This document shows, in pieces, positions 43,245 to 51,547 of a DNA stretch of 64,000 bases. Numbering within the stretch: position 1 is the stretch's first letter; each line of letters starts with the position of its first letter. A program made the translations under genes and the position numbers. Below the pieces are notes generated by a model that did not search any database, was not told the origin of the DNA, and saw nothing but the letters and a program-made list of their open reading frames with translations. The stretch covers positions 19,102-83,101 of the forward strand of contig CAZTGZ010000009.1 in the NCBI GenBank assembly GCA_964613385.1, written 5' to 3'. Source of the DNA: CAZTGZ01 sp964613385. Lineage in GTDB: Bacteria; Bacteroidota; Bacteroidia; NS11-12g; UBA9320.

Positions 43245-43283
43245 GTTCCTGTAGATATAAGTAGTAGCCGCAAATATGGTTAA

Positions 43284-44861
43284 TTAAGCACAAAAAACCA
43301 TAGATAACGTGGTATTTTTTGTAAAAATATAGTTATCTTTAGGATTTCTTAACGCATTTAAAAATTTCAAATACAAGAATAATGGTTCTTCTCTCTCCTG
43401 AATATAAGTGGAGTATTTTGATTTTAACTTGCTGATTTTGATGTAATTAGATTCGTTTTCGAACAGATTTTCTTCTTGATGCTTTAATGATTTGTCGAAA
43501 TTTGACCATTGTTTTTCCAGGGCTTTGAGCTCATTGAGTAATTCCGGCTTGAAAAGTGCACTTTTCCGAAAAATGGATTCAAAATCATGAAATAAACGTT
43601 TGCACTCATTCCAGGAATTGAGATCTGAAGCTATACTATTTTGCAATTGTGTAGCGAGTTCATTTTTTAACGCTGCATCCGTGGAAAACAAATGGGCGGC
43701 CTTCAAATTCAGTTCATGGAGTGTTTTCAGAACTTTAATGGGTAGAAGAAGAGCCGATTTTCTTAAAAAAACATATGGAAAGGGTACCTGATAATATTCA
43801 AACAACGAAAGTATCTGCAACCAATAAATCATCTCGGTGCCACCGGAAATATACACGAGATTCGGCAAAACGGTTTCCTGATAGATGGGCCTCAATGCAA
43901 CATTCGGACTAAGGTGAACTGGATCTAATGTGTTCAGTTGTTCCCGGCTTAAAATGGTTCCACTTTCTTTCAGAATAAAATGGTCGCCGGACTTGTCTAA
44001 TCTTTCTCGTATGCCGTTGTGTACAAGAAACAGATGCGTATCTCTTGAGGAAATTACCGGTTTTATTCCCAGTTGGCCCAGATAATCATCCTGTGATTCC
44101 AGTAAATGGTCACCCGGATTTTCCCATCCCTGCCGCAAAATGTGGATTGCAGTTTCCTTTAAAACCGCATCGTCCGGATCCAGGATTACCAATCCTTCGT
44201 CTCCGAACAGTTCATGTAGTATCTTTCGGCTTGCTTCAGCAAATGTTTGAGATTCGACATAAATTTTCTGCATCATTTTTACATATGCCGCAGTTTCCGC
44301 ATCGTTTTCAAGTTTTGCCAAAATTGCATCACCCATTTCCTTTAATCCTTCGCAGGTTCTTCTGCCGACAGGTATATTCCTTTGATCGGGATGATTCCAT
44401 GCGTAGGTTTCTCCGAACAGCTTAAATTTTGCAATTTCTTCAAAGTCATGGTCTTCACTGGCCATCCAGAAAATCGGGACCAAATGCATTTCATTTTGTT
44501 GATGACGCGAACAAAATTCTATGGCACTTCGAATTTTATGGTGTACAAACAATGGACCGAGATAGGCGTGAATTTGTTGACCCGCTGTGACGGTGTATGT
44601 GTTTTCGTTAAGCAATGATTCAATTTGTTTTCGAACGGGATCCTGCGCACCGAGTGTGATACCATTTTTCTCGTATTGAGACCATAACACTTGTTGCAGT
44701 GAAGCGCGCTTAGCAGGATCGAATGACCTTTTTTGAAGATAGGATTCGGGTTCATGCCCCTTGGGGAAAAATCTCGAAAGCCTGGAATCTCTTTCGCAAA
44801 GCAGTTGAGATATTCGGCTCTTTAAAGGAGTGATCCCAATTTCGATTTCTTCAATCTGCAT
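43284..44861 (-). CDS. bshC: Bacillithiol biosynthesis cysteine-adding enzyme BshC
   Basis: BshC ligates cysteine to GlcN-malate in the last step of bacillithiol synthesis. From ATG 44861 the protein is 525 residues, the usual length. Diagnostic segments are TVTAGQQIHAYLGPLFVHHKI, HLVPIFWMASEDHDFEEIAKF (the BshC signature) and LVYISGGTEMIYWLQI. The C-terminal half has the long helical coiled coil expected. A longer frame opens at 44918, but the family start fits MQIEEIEIGI. It overlaps the rimO 3' end by 11 nt, so they are coupled. bshA and bshB are not in the window. Confidence 0.93.
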   Translation of the reverse strand: MQIEEIEIGITPLKSRISQLLCERDSRLSRFFPKGHEPESYLQKRSFDPAKRASLQQVLWSQYEKNGITLGAQDPVRKQIESLLNENTYTVTAGQQIHAYLGPLFVHHKIRSAIEFCSRHQQNEMHLVPIFWMASEDHDFEEIAKFKLFGETYAWNHPDQRNIPVGRRTCEGLKEMGDAILAKLENDAETAAYVKMMQKIYVESQTFAEASRKILHELFGDEGLVILDPDDAVLKETAIHILRQGWENPGDHLLESQDDYLGQLGIKPVISSRDTHLFLVHNGIRERLDKSGDHFILKESGTILSREQLNTLDPVHLSPNVALRPIYQETVLPNLVYISGGTEMIYWLQILSLFEYYQVPFPYVFLRKSALLLPIKVLKTLHELNLKAAHLFSTDAALKNELATQLQNSIASDLNSWNECKRLFHDFESIFRKSALFKPELLNELKALEKQWSNFDKSLKHQEENLFENESNYIKISKLKSKYSTYIQEREEPLFLYLKFLNALRNPKDNYIFTKNTTLSMVFCA

Positions 44862-46173
44862 GTGGAGGTTCAAGGGTCCCATATAAATCGAAATCAGAGG
44901 CAGATTCGATCTTGACATTTACAAACTCACCAATCCGGGCATAGGGTCCATCCGTAGAGATATGCACTTCATTATCCACTTCCGGACTATCGGCTTCTGA
45001 CCTTCCGGTATAAAATCCATTCTCTATTTTGTCGATGATCACCTTATAGGTTTTTCCGACTTTTTGGGCATTGATTTCAGCAGAAATATCCTGTTGTATG
45101 GCCATCAGTTCCATCGCTCTTTTTTCCTTTTCAATTTCAGGAATTTCATCATGTAAGGAAAAGGCATGCGTGTTTTCTTCGTGAGAATAGGTGAAGACAC
45201 CTAATCGATCGAAACGGGTTTCTTCAACGAATCTGCACAATTCGTCAAAATCACGCGTTGTTTCACCCGGATGCCCCACCAGCATGGTTGTCCTCAGGGT
45301 TATTCCGGGCACCTTATTTCTGATTTCCTCTATCAAATCCTTGCTTCTTTTTGAAGTAATCCCTCTTCTCATGGTTTTGAGCATCGAATCGGTGATGTGC
45401 TGAAATGGTATATCGAGATAATTGCAGACATTCGGACGTTCTCTCATCACATCGAGCACATCCATGGGGAATTGGGAAGGAAAAGCATAATGTAATCGAA
45501 TCCATTCGATTCCTTCTACATCGCTCAGTGATTTTACCAAATCCCCGAGTTTCCTGGTTTTATATAAATCGAGTCCGTAATATGTGAGGTCCTGAGCGAT
45601 GAGCATGATTTCCCTGGTTCCCCGGGAGGCCAGATGCCTGGCTTCTTTTGTCAGATCTTCGATGGTCCTTGAAACATGGCCGCCCCGCATGAGAGGAATG
45701 GCACAAAAGGAACATGGTCGATTACAGCCTTCTGCTATTTTCAGGTATGCATAATGGGCAGGGGTGGTTAGTATTCTTTCCCCCAGCAATTCATGGCGAT
45801 AATCTGCTCCAAGTGTTCTGAGCAAGGAGGGAAGCTCCATGGTACCAAAATAGGCATCCACCTGAGGGATTTCGGCTTTTAATTCGTCTTTGTATCGATG
45901 TGAAAGGCAGCCGGTTACATATAATTTCTCTATGCGGCCGGCTTCTTTTTCGTCCACAAAATGTAATATAGTGTCAATAGATTCCTGCTTGGCATTCTCG
46001 ATGAAACCGCAGGTGTTTACTATGACTATCGGCGCATTTTCCTGGCTTTCATGAGAAACCTCAAACTGATTGGCGCGCAATTGACCCATCATTACTTCGG
46101 AATCTACCATGTTTTTTGAGCAACCCAGGGTTACCACATTCACCTGTTTAGGTTTAAAAGATCGTACCTTCAT
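44851..46173 (-). CDS. rimO: Ribosomal protein S12 methylthiotransferase RimO
   Basis: RimO is a radical-SAM enzyme that adds a methylthio group to an aspartate of ribosomal protein S12. The 440-residue chain has the UPF0004 domain with C18, C55 and C89 as ligands of the second [4Fe-4S] cluster. The radical SAM motif C150-x3-C154-x2-C157 (GCNRPCSFCAIP) and a C-terminal TRAM domain (about 375-438) follow. The sequence CAIPLMRGGHVSR distinguishes RimO from MiaB-type enzymes. It lies 35 nt downstream of ftsY and overlaps bshC. Confidence 0.96.
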   Translation of the reverse strand: MKVRSFKPKQVNVVTLGCSKNMVDSEVMMGQLRANQFEVSHESQENAPIVIVNTCGFIENAKQESIDTILHFVDEKEAGRIEKLYVTGCLSHRYKDELKAEIPQVDAYFGTMELPSLLRTLGADYRHELLGERILTTPAHYAYLKIAEGCNRPCSFCAIPLMRGGHVSRTIEDLTKEARHLASRGTREIMLIAQDLTYYGLDLYKTRKLGDLVKSLSDVEGIEWIRLHYAFPSQFPMDVLDVMRERPNVCNYLDIPFQHITDSMLKTMRRGITSKRSKDLIEEIRNKVPGITLRTTMLVGHPGETTRDFDELCRFVEETRFDRLGVFTYSHEENTHAFSLHDEIPEIEKEKRAMELMAIQQDISAEINAQKVGKTYKVIIDKIENGFYTGRSEADSPEVDNEVHISTDGPYARIGEFVNVKIESASDFDLYGTLEPPHAD

Positions 46174-46208
46174 GTTTGGGCTATTAAACGAAGTTAAGCC
46201 AATAAGGT

Positions 46209-47159
46209 TCAGGAATGAAATAATGAGTCCACAAAACTCTGCTCATCGAATATCTGAAGATCATCGATTTTTTCCCCAACGCCTATATATTTAACGGGAA
46301 TACTAAATTGGTCAGATATTCCAATTACCACGCCACCTTTGGCGGTTCCATCCAGCTTAGTCAGTGCCAGCGATGTAACTTCAGTTGCGGCTGTAAAGTG
46401 TTTGGCTTGTTCAAATGCATTTTGTCCGGTAGAAGCATCTAAAACAAGCAATACTTCGTGCGGAGCATCCGGTATAACTTTACTCATGACTCTGCGAATT
46501 TTAGACAATTCATTCATGAGATTGACTTTGTTATGCAATCGTCCTGCGGTGTCAATAATGACAACATCGGCGTGTTGTTCGAGTCCGCTTTTAACGGCTT
46601 CGAATGCCACAGCTGCCGGGTCGGTATTCATTCCTTTGGAGACCAGATCTACTCCGGCGCGTTCTGACCAAATACCGAGCTGATCTACCGCAGCAGCTCT
46701 AAATGTATCCGCAGCCCCGAGCACTACTTTTTGTCCAGATTTTTTAAACATATTGGCCAATTTGCCGATGGTTGTTGTTTTGCCAACTCCATTCACCCCA
46801 ACCACCATGATTACGTAAGGGCCTGAAACATGCTCCCGCAGATCCTTTTTGTTCTCTGCCAGCATTTGCTTAATCTCATCCCTTAGGAATTGATTCAATT
46901 CTCCCGTTCCAAGGTATTTGTCTTTGGAAACCCTTTCATTTAATCGCTGAATAATTTTCAAAGTTGTTTCAACTCCCACATCAGATGTGATCAGGATTTC
47001 TTCGAGGTCATCCAAAAAATCATCATTTACGGTACTTCTCCCAATTACCGCTTTGGATATTTTCTGAAGCAGGTTTTCACGGGTTTTGGTCAATCCTTGC
47101 TCCAGGCGCTGTTTTTCCTCTTCCCCGGGTTTTTTTTTGAATAAATCAAATAGTCCCAT
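46209..47159 (-). CDS. ftsY: Signal recognition particle receptor FtsY
   Basis: FtsY docks SRP-ribosome complexes at the membrane. The 316-residue protein is a minimal FtsY: a short basic N-terminus (MGLFDLFKKKPGEEEKQRL) without the long acidic A domain, the helical N domain, then the G domain with VVGVNGVGKTTTIGKLA (P-loop), GAADTFRAAAVDQL, IIDTAGRLHNKVNLM and LTKLDGTAKGG. The start lies just after the terminator of the rpmB operon, so it probably has its own promoter. rimO and bshC follow in the same direction. Confidence 0.97.
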   Translation of the reverse strand: MGLFDLFKKKPGEEEKQRLEQGLTKTRENLLQKISKAVIGRSTVNDDFLDDLEEILITSDVGVETTLKIIQRLNERVSKDKYLGTGELNQFLRDEIKQMLAENKKDLREHVSGPYVIMVVGVNGVGKTTTIGKLANMFKKSGQKVVLGAADTFRAAAVDQLGIWSERAGVDLVSKGMNTDPAAVAFEAVKSGLEQHADVVIIDTAGRLHNKVNLMNELSKIRRVMSKVIPDAPHEVLLVLDASTGQNAFEQAKHFTAATEVTSLALTKLDGTAKGGVVIGISDQFSIPVKYIGVGEKIDDLQIFDEQSFVDSLFHS

Positions 47160-47172
47160 ATGTCGATTTTAT

Positions 47173-47207
47173 AGAAAAAAAAAGCTTCCGGCGCGGGCGG
47201 GAAGCTT
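47173..47207 (-). terminator. Terminator of the rpmB-rpmG-DUF4295 operon
   Basis: On the minus strand, arms AAGCTTCC and GGAAGCTT (47207-47200 and 47189-47182) with a GC-rich loop are followed by a run of eight or more T, 22 nt after the DUF4295 stop and just before ftsY. Confidence 0.9.
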
Positions 47208-47228
47208 CTTCAATCAGATTAATAAATC

Positions 47229-47378
47229 TTATTTTAATACGTTACTCACCTGATCGGTGGGAACCATTTCTTCGCGGAATGTGTAAGCGCCGGTTTTAGG
47301 CGATCTTACAACCTTTACCACTTTAGCCCAATCCTTGGCTGAGCTTGTTTTCAGCGTTGCAACTACTTTCTTAGCCAT
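47229..47378 (-). CDS. DUF4295 small basic protein
   Basis: The 49-residue product begins MAKKVVATLKTSSAKDWAKV and ends EEMVPTDQVSNVLK. This small Lys-rich protein is conserved right after rpmG in many Bacteroidota and belongs to the family I know as DUF4295. Its constant place behind L28 and L33 suggests a ribosome-associated role, which is unproven. Start ATG 47378 is 2 nt past the rpmG stop; a terminator follows the stop. Confidence 0.88.
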   Translation of the reverse strand: MAKKVVATLKTSSAKDWAKVVKVVRSPKTGAYTFREEMVPTDQVSNVLK

Positions 47379-47380
47379 GA

Positions 47381-47563
47381 TTATTTAATTTCTTTGTGAA
47401 CTGTAACTTTCTTTAAAACCGGGTTGTATTTTTTCAACTCTATTCTTTCAGAGGTGTTTTTCTTATTCTTGGTTGTTATGTAACGGCTTGTGCCAGGCAT
47501 ACCGGAGTTTTTATGCTCGGTACATTCCAAAATAACCTGAATTCTGTTTCCTTTCTTTGCCAT
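47381..47563 (-). CDS. rpmG: 50S ribosomal protein L33
   Basis: The 60-residue L33 starts MAKKGNRIQVILECTEHKNSG and ends LKKVTVHKEIK. The second typical CxxC zinc pair is missing: only one Cys (ECTE) is present, as in Cys-poor L33 forms. It is the middle gene of rpmB-rpmG-DUF4295, 5 nt after rpmB. Confidence 0.96.
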   Translation of the reverse strand: MAKKGNRIQVILECTEHKNSGMPGTSRYITTKNKKNTSERIELKKYNPVLKKVTVHKEIK

Positions 47564-47568
47564 GATAA

Positions 47569-47802
47569 TTAAATATTACCGGTTTTAATTAGACTTTTAA
47601 GACATTCGCTGATGCCCTTCTTGTTGATGGTTTTCAAGGCTGACGTAGAAACTTTCAAAGTAATCCACTCTCCACTTTCAGGAATATAAAATTTTTTGGT
47701 CTGCAGGTTAGGGTAAAACCTACGCTTTGTTTTTCTGTTCGAAAACGAAACGTGGTTGCCTTTGAGCGCCTTTTTACCGGTGAGATCACAAACTCTGGAC
47801 AT
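47569..47802 (-). CDS. rpmB: 50S ribosomal protein L28
   Basis: The 77-residue L28 starts MSRVCDLTGKKALKGNHVSF with SNRKTKRRFYPNLQTKKFY, diagnostic. An upstream in-frame start at 47835 would overlap the promoter box, so ATG 47802 is used. First gene of the rpmB-rpmG-DUF4295 operon. Confidence 0.97.
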   Translation of the reverse strand: MSRVCDLTGKKALKGNHVSFSNRKTKRRFYPNLQTKKFYIPESGEWITLKVSTSALKTINKKGISECLKSLIKTGNI

Positions 47803-47823
47803 CGCTTTTTCTTTTAAGGAGTG

Positions 47824-47855
47824 CAAAGGTGACACTTTACCGCTTAAAAAGCAAA
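47824..47855 (-). promoter_or_regulatory. Promoter of the rpmB operon
   Basis: On the minus strand, TTTG (47855-47852), a 20-nt spacer and CACCTTTG (47831-47824; one mismatch to TAnnTTTG), 21 nt before the rpmB ATG. Confidence 0.65.
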
Positions 47856-47871
47856 TAAAACTGGTAAAAAA

Positions 47872-49101
47872 TTAGGGATACAAGAGATATTTTGACCTCA
47901 TATTTTTAAATTTTTCCAAATCATCTGCCCAACTTGCCCTGATTTCCGCTTCACTGAGTCCTTGTATGATCTGTTCCTTCAATACTGCATTGCCTGCCAA
48001 TTTGTTGAACATGGCATTGAAATATTTGCTCTTATCCTTCGAATGAACGTAAAAATAGCGCAGATATGTCAAATTTATACCGCTATCTGATGCATTTGCT
48101 CTGTCCGGAACCGGAATGACCTTTCCAAAACACAGTTGATTTACAAATGGCGGATTTTCTGCAACTCCGGGAATATTACGCGGTGTGAAAGTATCTGTAA
48201 GTTCAGTGTTATCAGGAGTTCCCAGCCATTGAAAAGGCATAGGAGTTCCCCTGCCAAGACTAACCTGAACCCCTTCTATTAAGCCCAGGGATGGATATAG
48301 ATATATAGAATTCATGTTGGGTAAATTGGGAGATGGCCGAACCGGCAATATGTACTCAGTTTGATGCGTGTAGTTGAGGCATTTAATTACTATCAATTCA
48401 GTTTTTTGCTGACCTATCCATGCTTCGCCAATAATCATTCCGGCAAATTCGGCAACCGTCATTCCGTGTACTAAAGGAACCGGGTGCATTCCCACAAATG
48501 ATTGATATTTCATGTCCAAAACAGGTCCATCCACATAATGCCCGTTGGGATTAGGCCTATCCAGAACCAGGAATGGTACTTTGGTTTTCGCGCAGGCTTC
48601 CATCATATAATGCATGGTGCTGATATAGGTGTAAAACCGGACACCTACATCCTGAATATCAAATACTATGATGTCGAGACTGGCTATAAGCGTTGAATCC
48701 GGTCGCCTGCTTTTGCCGTAAAGGGAATGAATGGGTATTCCTGTTTTAACATCAGTACTGTTATGTACATGTGCCCCTGCACTGTGATCGCCCCTGAATC
48801 CGTGTTCCGGAGCAAAAATGGCTTCAATTTTAATCCCTAATTGTAAAAGTGTATCAACCAGGTGCGTCTGATTTACCAAACTGGTTTGATTCACTACTAA
48901 ACCCACTTTTTTGTTTTTTAACAAGGGAAAGTACTTTTGAATTTGTTCCGCACCTGTCGTCACGCCGGATTTGCGCATCGATAGATTCGAATCTGAGTGT
49001 GTAATCTTCGAAACAGAATTGGACTCATGGCCTGCGGAACAGGATTGCGAAAGAAAAAGTAACATCAGACAAATGAGTCGATAATGGATGAAAAGATGCA
49101 T
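47872..49101 (-). CDS. NamZ-like exo-beta-N-acetylmuramidase (DUF1343 / GH171) lipoprotein
   Basis: From ATG 49101 the product is 409 residues with a lipoprotein signal (LICLMLLFLSQSC). The body is a DUF1343 protein: KKVGLVVNQTSLVNQTHLVDTLLQ, FAPEHGFRGDHSAGAHV, IPIHSLYGKSRRP, IVFDIQDVGVRFYTYISTMHYMMEAC, FLVLDRPNPNGHYVDGPVL. Bacillus NamZ of this family cleaves MurNAc from non-reducing ends of peptidoglycan fragments, so a role in cell-wall recycling is likely. A longer frame reaches 49329 but would overlap the divergent permease gene; 49101 is chosen. Divergent spacing is 30 bp. Confidence 0.9.
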   Translation of the reverse strand: MHLFIHYRLICLMLLFLSQSCSAGHESNSVSKITHSDSNLSMRKSGVTTGAEQIQKYFPLLKNKKVGLVVNQTSLVNQTHLVDTLLQLGIKIEAIFAPEHGFRGDHSAGAHVHNSTDVKTGIPIHSLYGKSRRPDSTLIASLDIIVFDIQDVGVRFYTYISTMHYMMEACAKTKVPFLVLDRPNPNGHYVDGPVLDMKYQSFVGMHPVPLVHGMTVAEFAGMIIGEAWIGQQKTELIVIKCLNYTHQTEYILPVRPSPNLPNMNSIYLYPSLGLIEGVQVSLGRGTPMPFQWLGTPDNTELTDTFTPRNIPGVAENPPFVNQLCFGKVIPVPDRANASDSGINLTYLRYFYVHSKDKSKYFNAMFNKLAGNAVLKEQIIQGLSEAEIRASWADDLEKFKNMRSKYLLYP

Positions 49102-49131
49102 TTTTGAAAATCCGATGTTGGGAAGTATTGC

Positions 49132-50349
49132 ATGAGTTTCAGCCGTTTTATTGCCGGCAGAATGGGTTCTGTTCAGGCAAGACCATTCACCCGGGTCATT
49201 ATTAGATTCGCAATTGCCGGTATAGGTATCAGCCTTGCGGTTATGTTGCTGGCTATTGGCATCATTCTCGGATTTAAGCATGAAATTCGGGAAAAACTTG
49301 CGGGAATCGGTGGACATATTACGGTTCAAAATCTCGATTTAAATTATTCAAGAGAAGCAATATTAATTCCAAAAGATACTATTCTCGAAAAGAAGATTTC
49401 CTCCATCCCGGGTGTACAGCACATTCAACCCTTCTGTGGTAAGGCAGGAATAGTCCAGCATAATGGACAAATTGAAGGACTGTATATTAAAGGAGTTCCC
49501 ACAGAGTCAGGCAGCGATTTGTTTCGTAATTCGGTGATCAAAGGTCGTTTCTTGAGAAATGAAAAATCATCTCAACCGGAGATCATGGTTTCGAAACCTA
49601 CAGCTGAGCGTATGAATCTGGATACCGGAGAATCTATCAATATTTATTTTGTGAAAGAAGGGCAGGTCCGTCTCCGGAGGGTGCTGGTTTGTGGTATTTT
49701 TAATACCGGTTTGGCTGAATTTGACTCTAAATTGGCTCTTGGCGAAATTTCAATGCTTCAACGGGTTCAAACCAGTGGATTTGACAGTATTTCTGGGTAT
49801 GAAGTTTACCTGGCAGGGTATGATCATATTGAAAACATTACGCAAGACATTAATAGAGTCTCAGGTCTTGACTTAAAGGCGAAAAATGTATTAAGCCAAT
49901 ACGGGATGATTTTTGACTGGCTGGAAATTATTGATACCAATGCAGTGGTTATCATCATTCTGATGATTTTCGTGGCATTGATTAATATGTGCACGGCCTT
50001 GCTGATTCTGATTGTTGAAAGAACCCGTATGATTGGCGTATTGAAATCCATAGGCGCAACCAATGCTCAGGTAAGAAATATTTTCATGATCAAAGGACTG
50101 AGACTGGTGGGTCTTGGTTTGTTGATTGGCAATGTGATGGGATTGGTCCTGGGATTTGTATTGAGGCATTATAAAATTGTCAAATTGGATCAGGAAATCT
50201 ACTATATGGATGCCGTTCCTTTTGAATTCAACGTAACGGCTGCCTTACTTTTAAACGCCGGTACATTGCTGGTTTGTTTCGCAGTGATGTTTATTCCTGT
50301 GATTTTGGTGAAAAATGTAAATCCGGTTAAAGCGCTCAGATTTTCCTGA
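49132..50349 (+). CDS. LolC/LolE-type ABC transporter permease (FtsX family)
   Basis: The 405-residue protein has an N-terminal TM (FAIAGIGISLAVMLLAIGIILGF), a large periplasmic domain (about 50-265, with LYIKGVPTES) and three C-terminal TM segments, with the FtsX-domain block RTRMIGVLKSIGATNAQVRNIF between the first two. This is the layout of LolC/E, which extract lipoproteins from the inner membrane together with the LolD ATPase. No ATPase gene is adjacent. The 3' end overlaps the convergent DUF5522 gene by 14 nt. Confidence 0.9.
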   Translation: MSFSRFIAGRMGSVQARPFTRVIIRFAIAGIGISLAVMLLAIGIILGFKHEIREKLAGIGGHITVQNLDLNYSREAILIPKDTILEKKISSIPGVQHIQPFCGKAGIVQHNGQIEGLYIKGVPTESGSDLFRNSVIKGRFLRNEKSSQPEIMVSKPTAERMNLDTGESINIYFVKEGQVRLRRVLVCGIFNTGLAEFDSKLALGEISMLQRVQTSGFDSISGYEVYLAGYDHIENITQDINRVSGLDLKAKNVLSQYGMIFDWLEIIDTNAVVIIILMIFVALINMCTALLILIVERTRMIGVLKSIGATNAQVRNIFMIKGLRLVGLGLLIGNVMGLVLGFVLRHYKIVKLDQEIYYMDAVPFEFNVTAALLLNAGTLLVCFAVMFIPVILVKNVNPVKALRFS

Positions 50350-50503
50350 GACTTTTCTCTCTTACAGCTTCATGATTGTAAGGGCAATGTTTGCAGGAAT
50401 TTCCGCAACAATAACCTCTCTTTTTATGATAACTCTCCGTAAAGACCATTCTACCTAAAGAGTCATAATAATAATCTTCTTTTTCCTGAAGCTCTGTTGA
50501 CAT
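50336..50503 (-). CDS. DUF5522 small cysteine-motif protein
   Basis: The product of 55 residues (ATG 50503; a TTG at 50518 would add five) contains YYDSLGRMVFTESYHKKRGYCCGNSCKHCPYNH. The CCGNxCxHCPY cluster is the hallmark of a Bacteroidota family I know as DUF5522 and is a likely metal-binding knuckle. Function unknown. A TAATTTTG box lies at 50526-50533 on this strand. Confidence 0.85.
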   Translation of the reverse strand: MSTELQEKEDYYYDSLGRMVFTESYHKKRGYCCGNSCKHCPYNHEAVREKSLRKI

Positions 50504-50536
50504 TTTAAAAGCTTTCAAGCAATAACAAAATTATTT

Positions 50537-51478
50537 TCAACTTGTTTTATTCGGGAATATGGAATGAAGAATCTCAATCATTCCTAATTTGTATGGGGTT
50601 GCTTTGATATTAAATTCACGTTCAAATTTGCTCGACTCAAAAAGATAATCAAATTCATATTGATAGAGCATTTCAATATTTTCATGTATCATTTTGCTGA
50701 AAACTCCACCCAGATTCATCATCCATTTGCGCAAGAGGGTGTAACTTTCGTCGTCGGCATCAAAAGTTTCGGCAGCCATTTCTATAAACTCCCTGCCGGT
50801 CATTACGGCGTGATCTGAAGGTAAATGCCAAATTTGATCATATGCCTCTTTGGAATTGCCTAAAACGGCGGTAGCCTTTGCTGCATCTGAGGCAAATGTA
50901 AAAGAATGCATGGCTTCATCGTTTAGCATCCATCTGGGTTTCTTGCCTTTTGCAAGCCGGTCGAACACCATGAGATTGGAGTAAGAGTTTCTAACGTTGG
51001 GGCCATAAAAATCTGCGGAACGGGCAATGAGGGCCTGAATTCTTCCACTTTCCACGGCATCCATTAGCATATGCGAAATATCCGCCCGAACGCGGCCTTT
51101 TTCACTACATGGATCCATGGGTGTTTCTTCGGTCATCCAACCATTTACTTTTCCGTATGCATATACATTATCGAAGAAAACCAGCTTACAATTGGCATGT
51201 CTGCATGCTTCAATAACATTGGACATGATTACCGGCCATTGATTTCTCCAAATTTTCGAATTGTATTTGAGACCAACAGTCAGGTACGCTACTTCTGCAC
51301 CTACAACAGCCTTCATAACGTCTTTCACTTGAAGTAAATCTCCTTGTATAAGGTTGAATCTGTGATCGATAGCTCTCGGGTTCCTTTGAAATACACTTAC
51401 ATCCTTAGTATAATCCAGAAGAGCAGAAGCCAGTGAATTCCCAATAATTCCGCCACTTCCGAGTATGATTTGCTTCAT
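50537..51478 (-). CDS. NAD(P)-dependent epimerase/dehydratase-like SDR
   Basis: The 313-residue protein is an extended SDR: Rossmann start MKQIILGSGGIIGNSLASALL, GDLLQVKDVMKAV, and the FFDNVYAYGKVNG strand. The usual catalytic YxxxK is not evident: the region after the VYAYG strand reads MTEETPMDPCSEKGRVRADISHMLMDA, with no Tyr-Lys pair. It may therefore bind a nucleotide-sugar or act as a reductase of the atypical class. Specific substrate unknown. Divergent from mscS by 69 nt. Confidence 0.82.
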   Translation of the reverse strand: MKQIILGSGGIIGNSLASALLDYTKDVSVFQRNPRAIDHRFNLIQGDLLQVKDVMKAVVGAEVAYLTVGLKYNSKIWRNQWPVIMSNVIEACRHANCKLVFFDNVYAYGKVNGWMTEETPMDPCSEKGRVRADISHMLMDAVESGRIQALIARSADFYGPNVRNSYSNLMVFDRLAKGKKPRWMLNDEAMHSFTFASDAAKATAVLGNSKEAYDQIWHLPSDHAVMTGREFIEMAAETFDADDESYTLLRKWMMNLGGVFSKMIHENIEMLYQYEFDYLFESSKFEREFNIKATPYKLGMIEILHSIFPNKTS

Positions 51479-51535
51479 CTGTGAGCGAATATATAAGAAA
51501 GATAATAAATAGGTGTGAATTCGGTTCGGGCGGAA

Positions 51536-51543
51536 TAAATTTG
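51536..51543 (+). promoter_or_regulatory. -7 promoter box of the mscS-family gene
   Basis: TAAATTTG matches TAnnTTTG exactly and is separated from the GTG start at 51548 by exactly 4 nt (TGAC). Confidence 0.55.
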
Positions 51544-51547
51544 TGAC

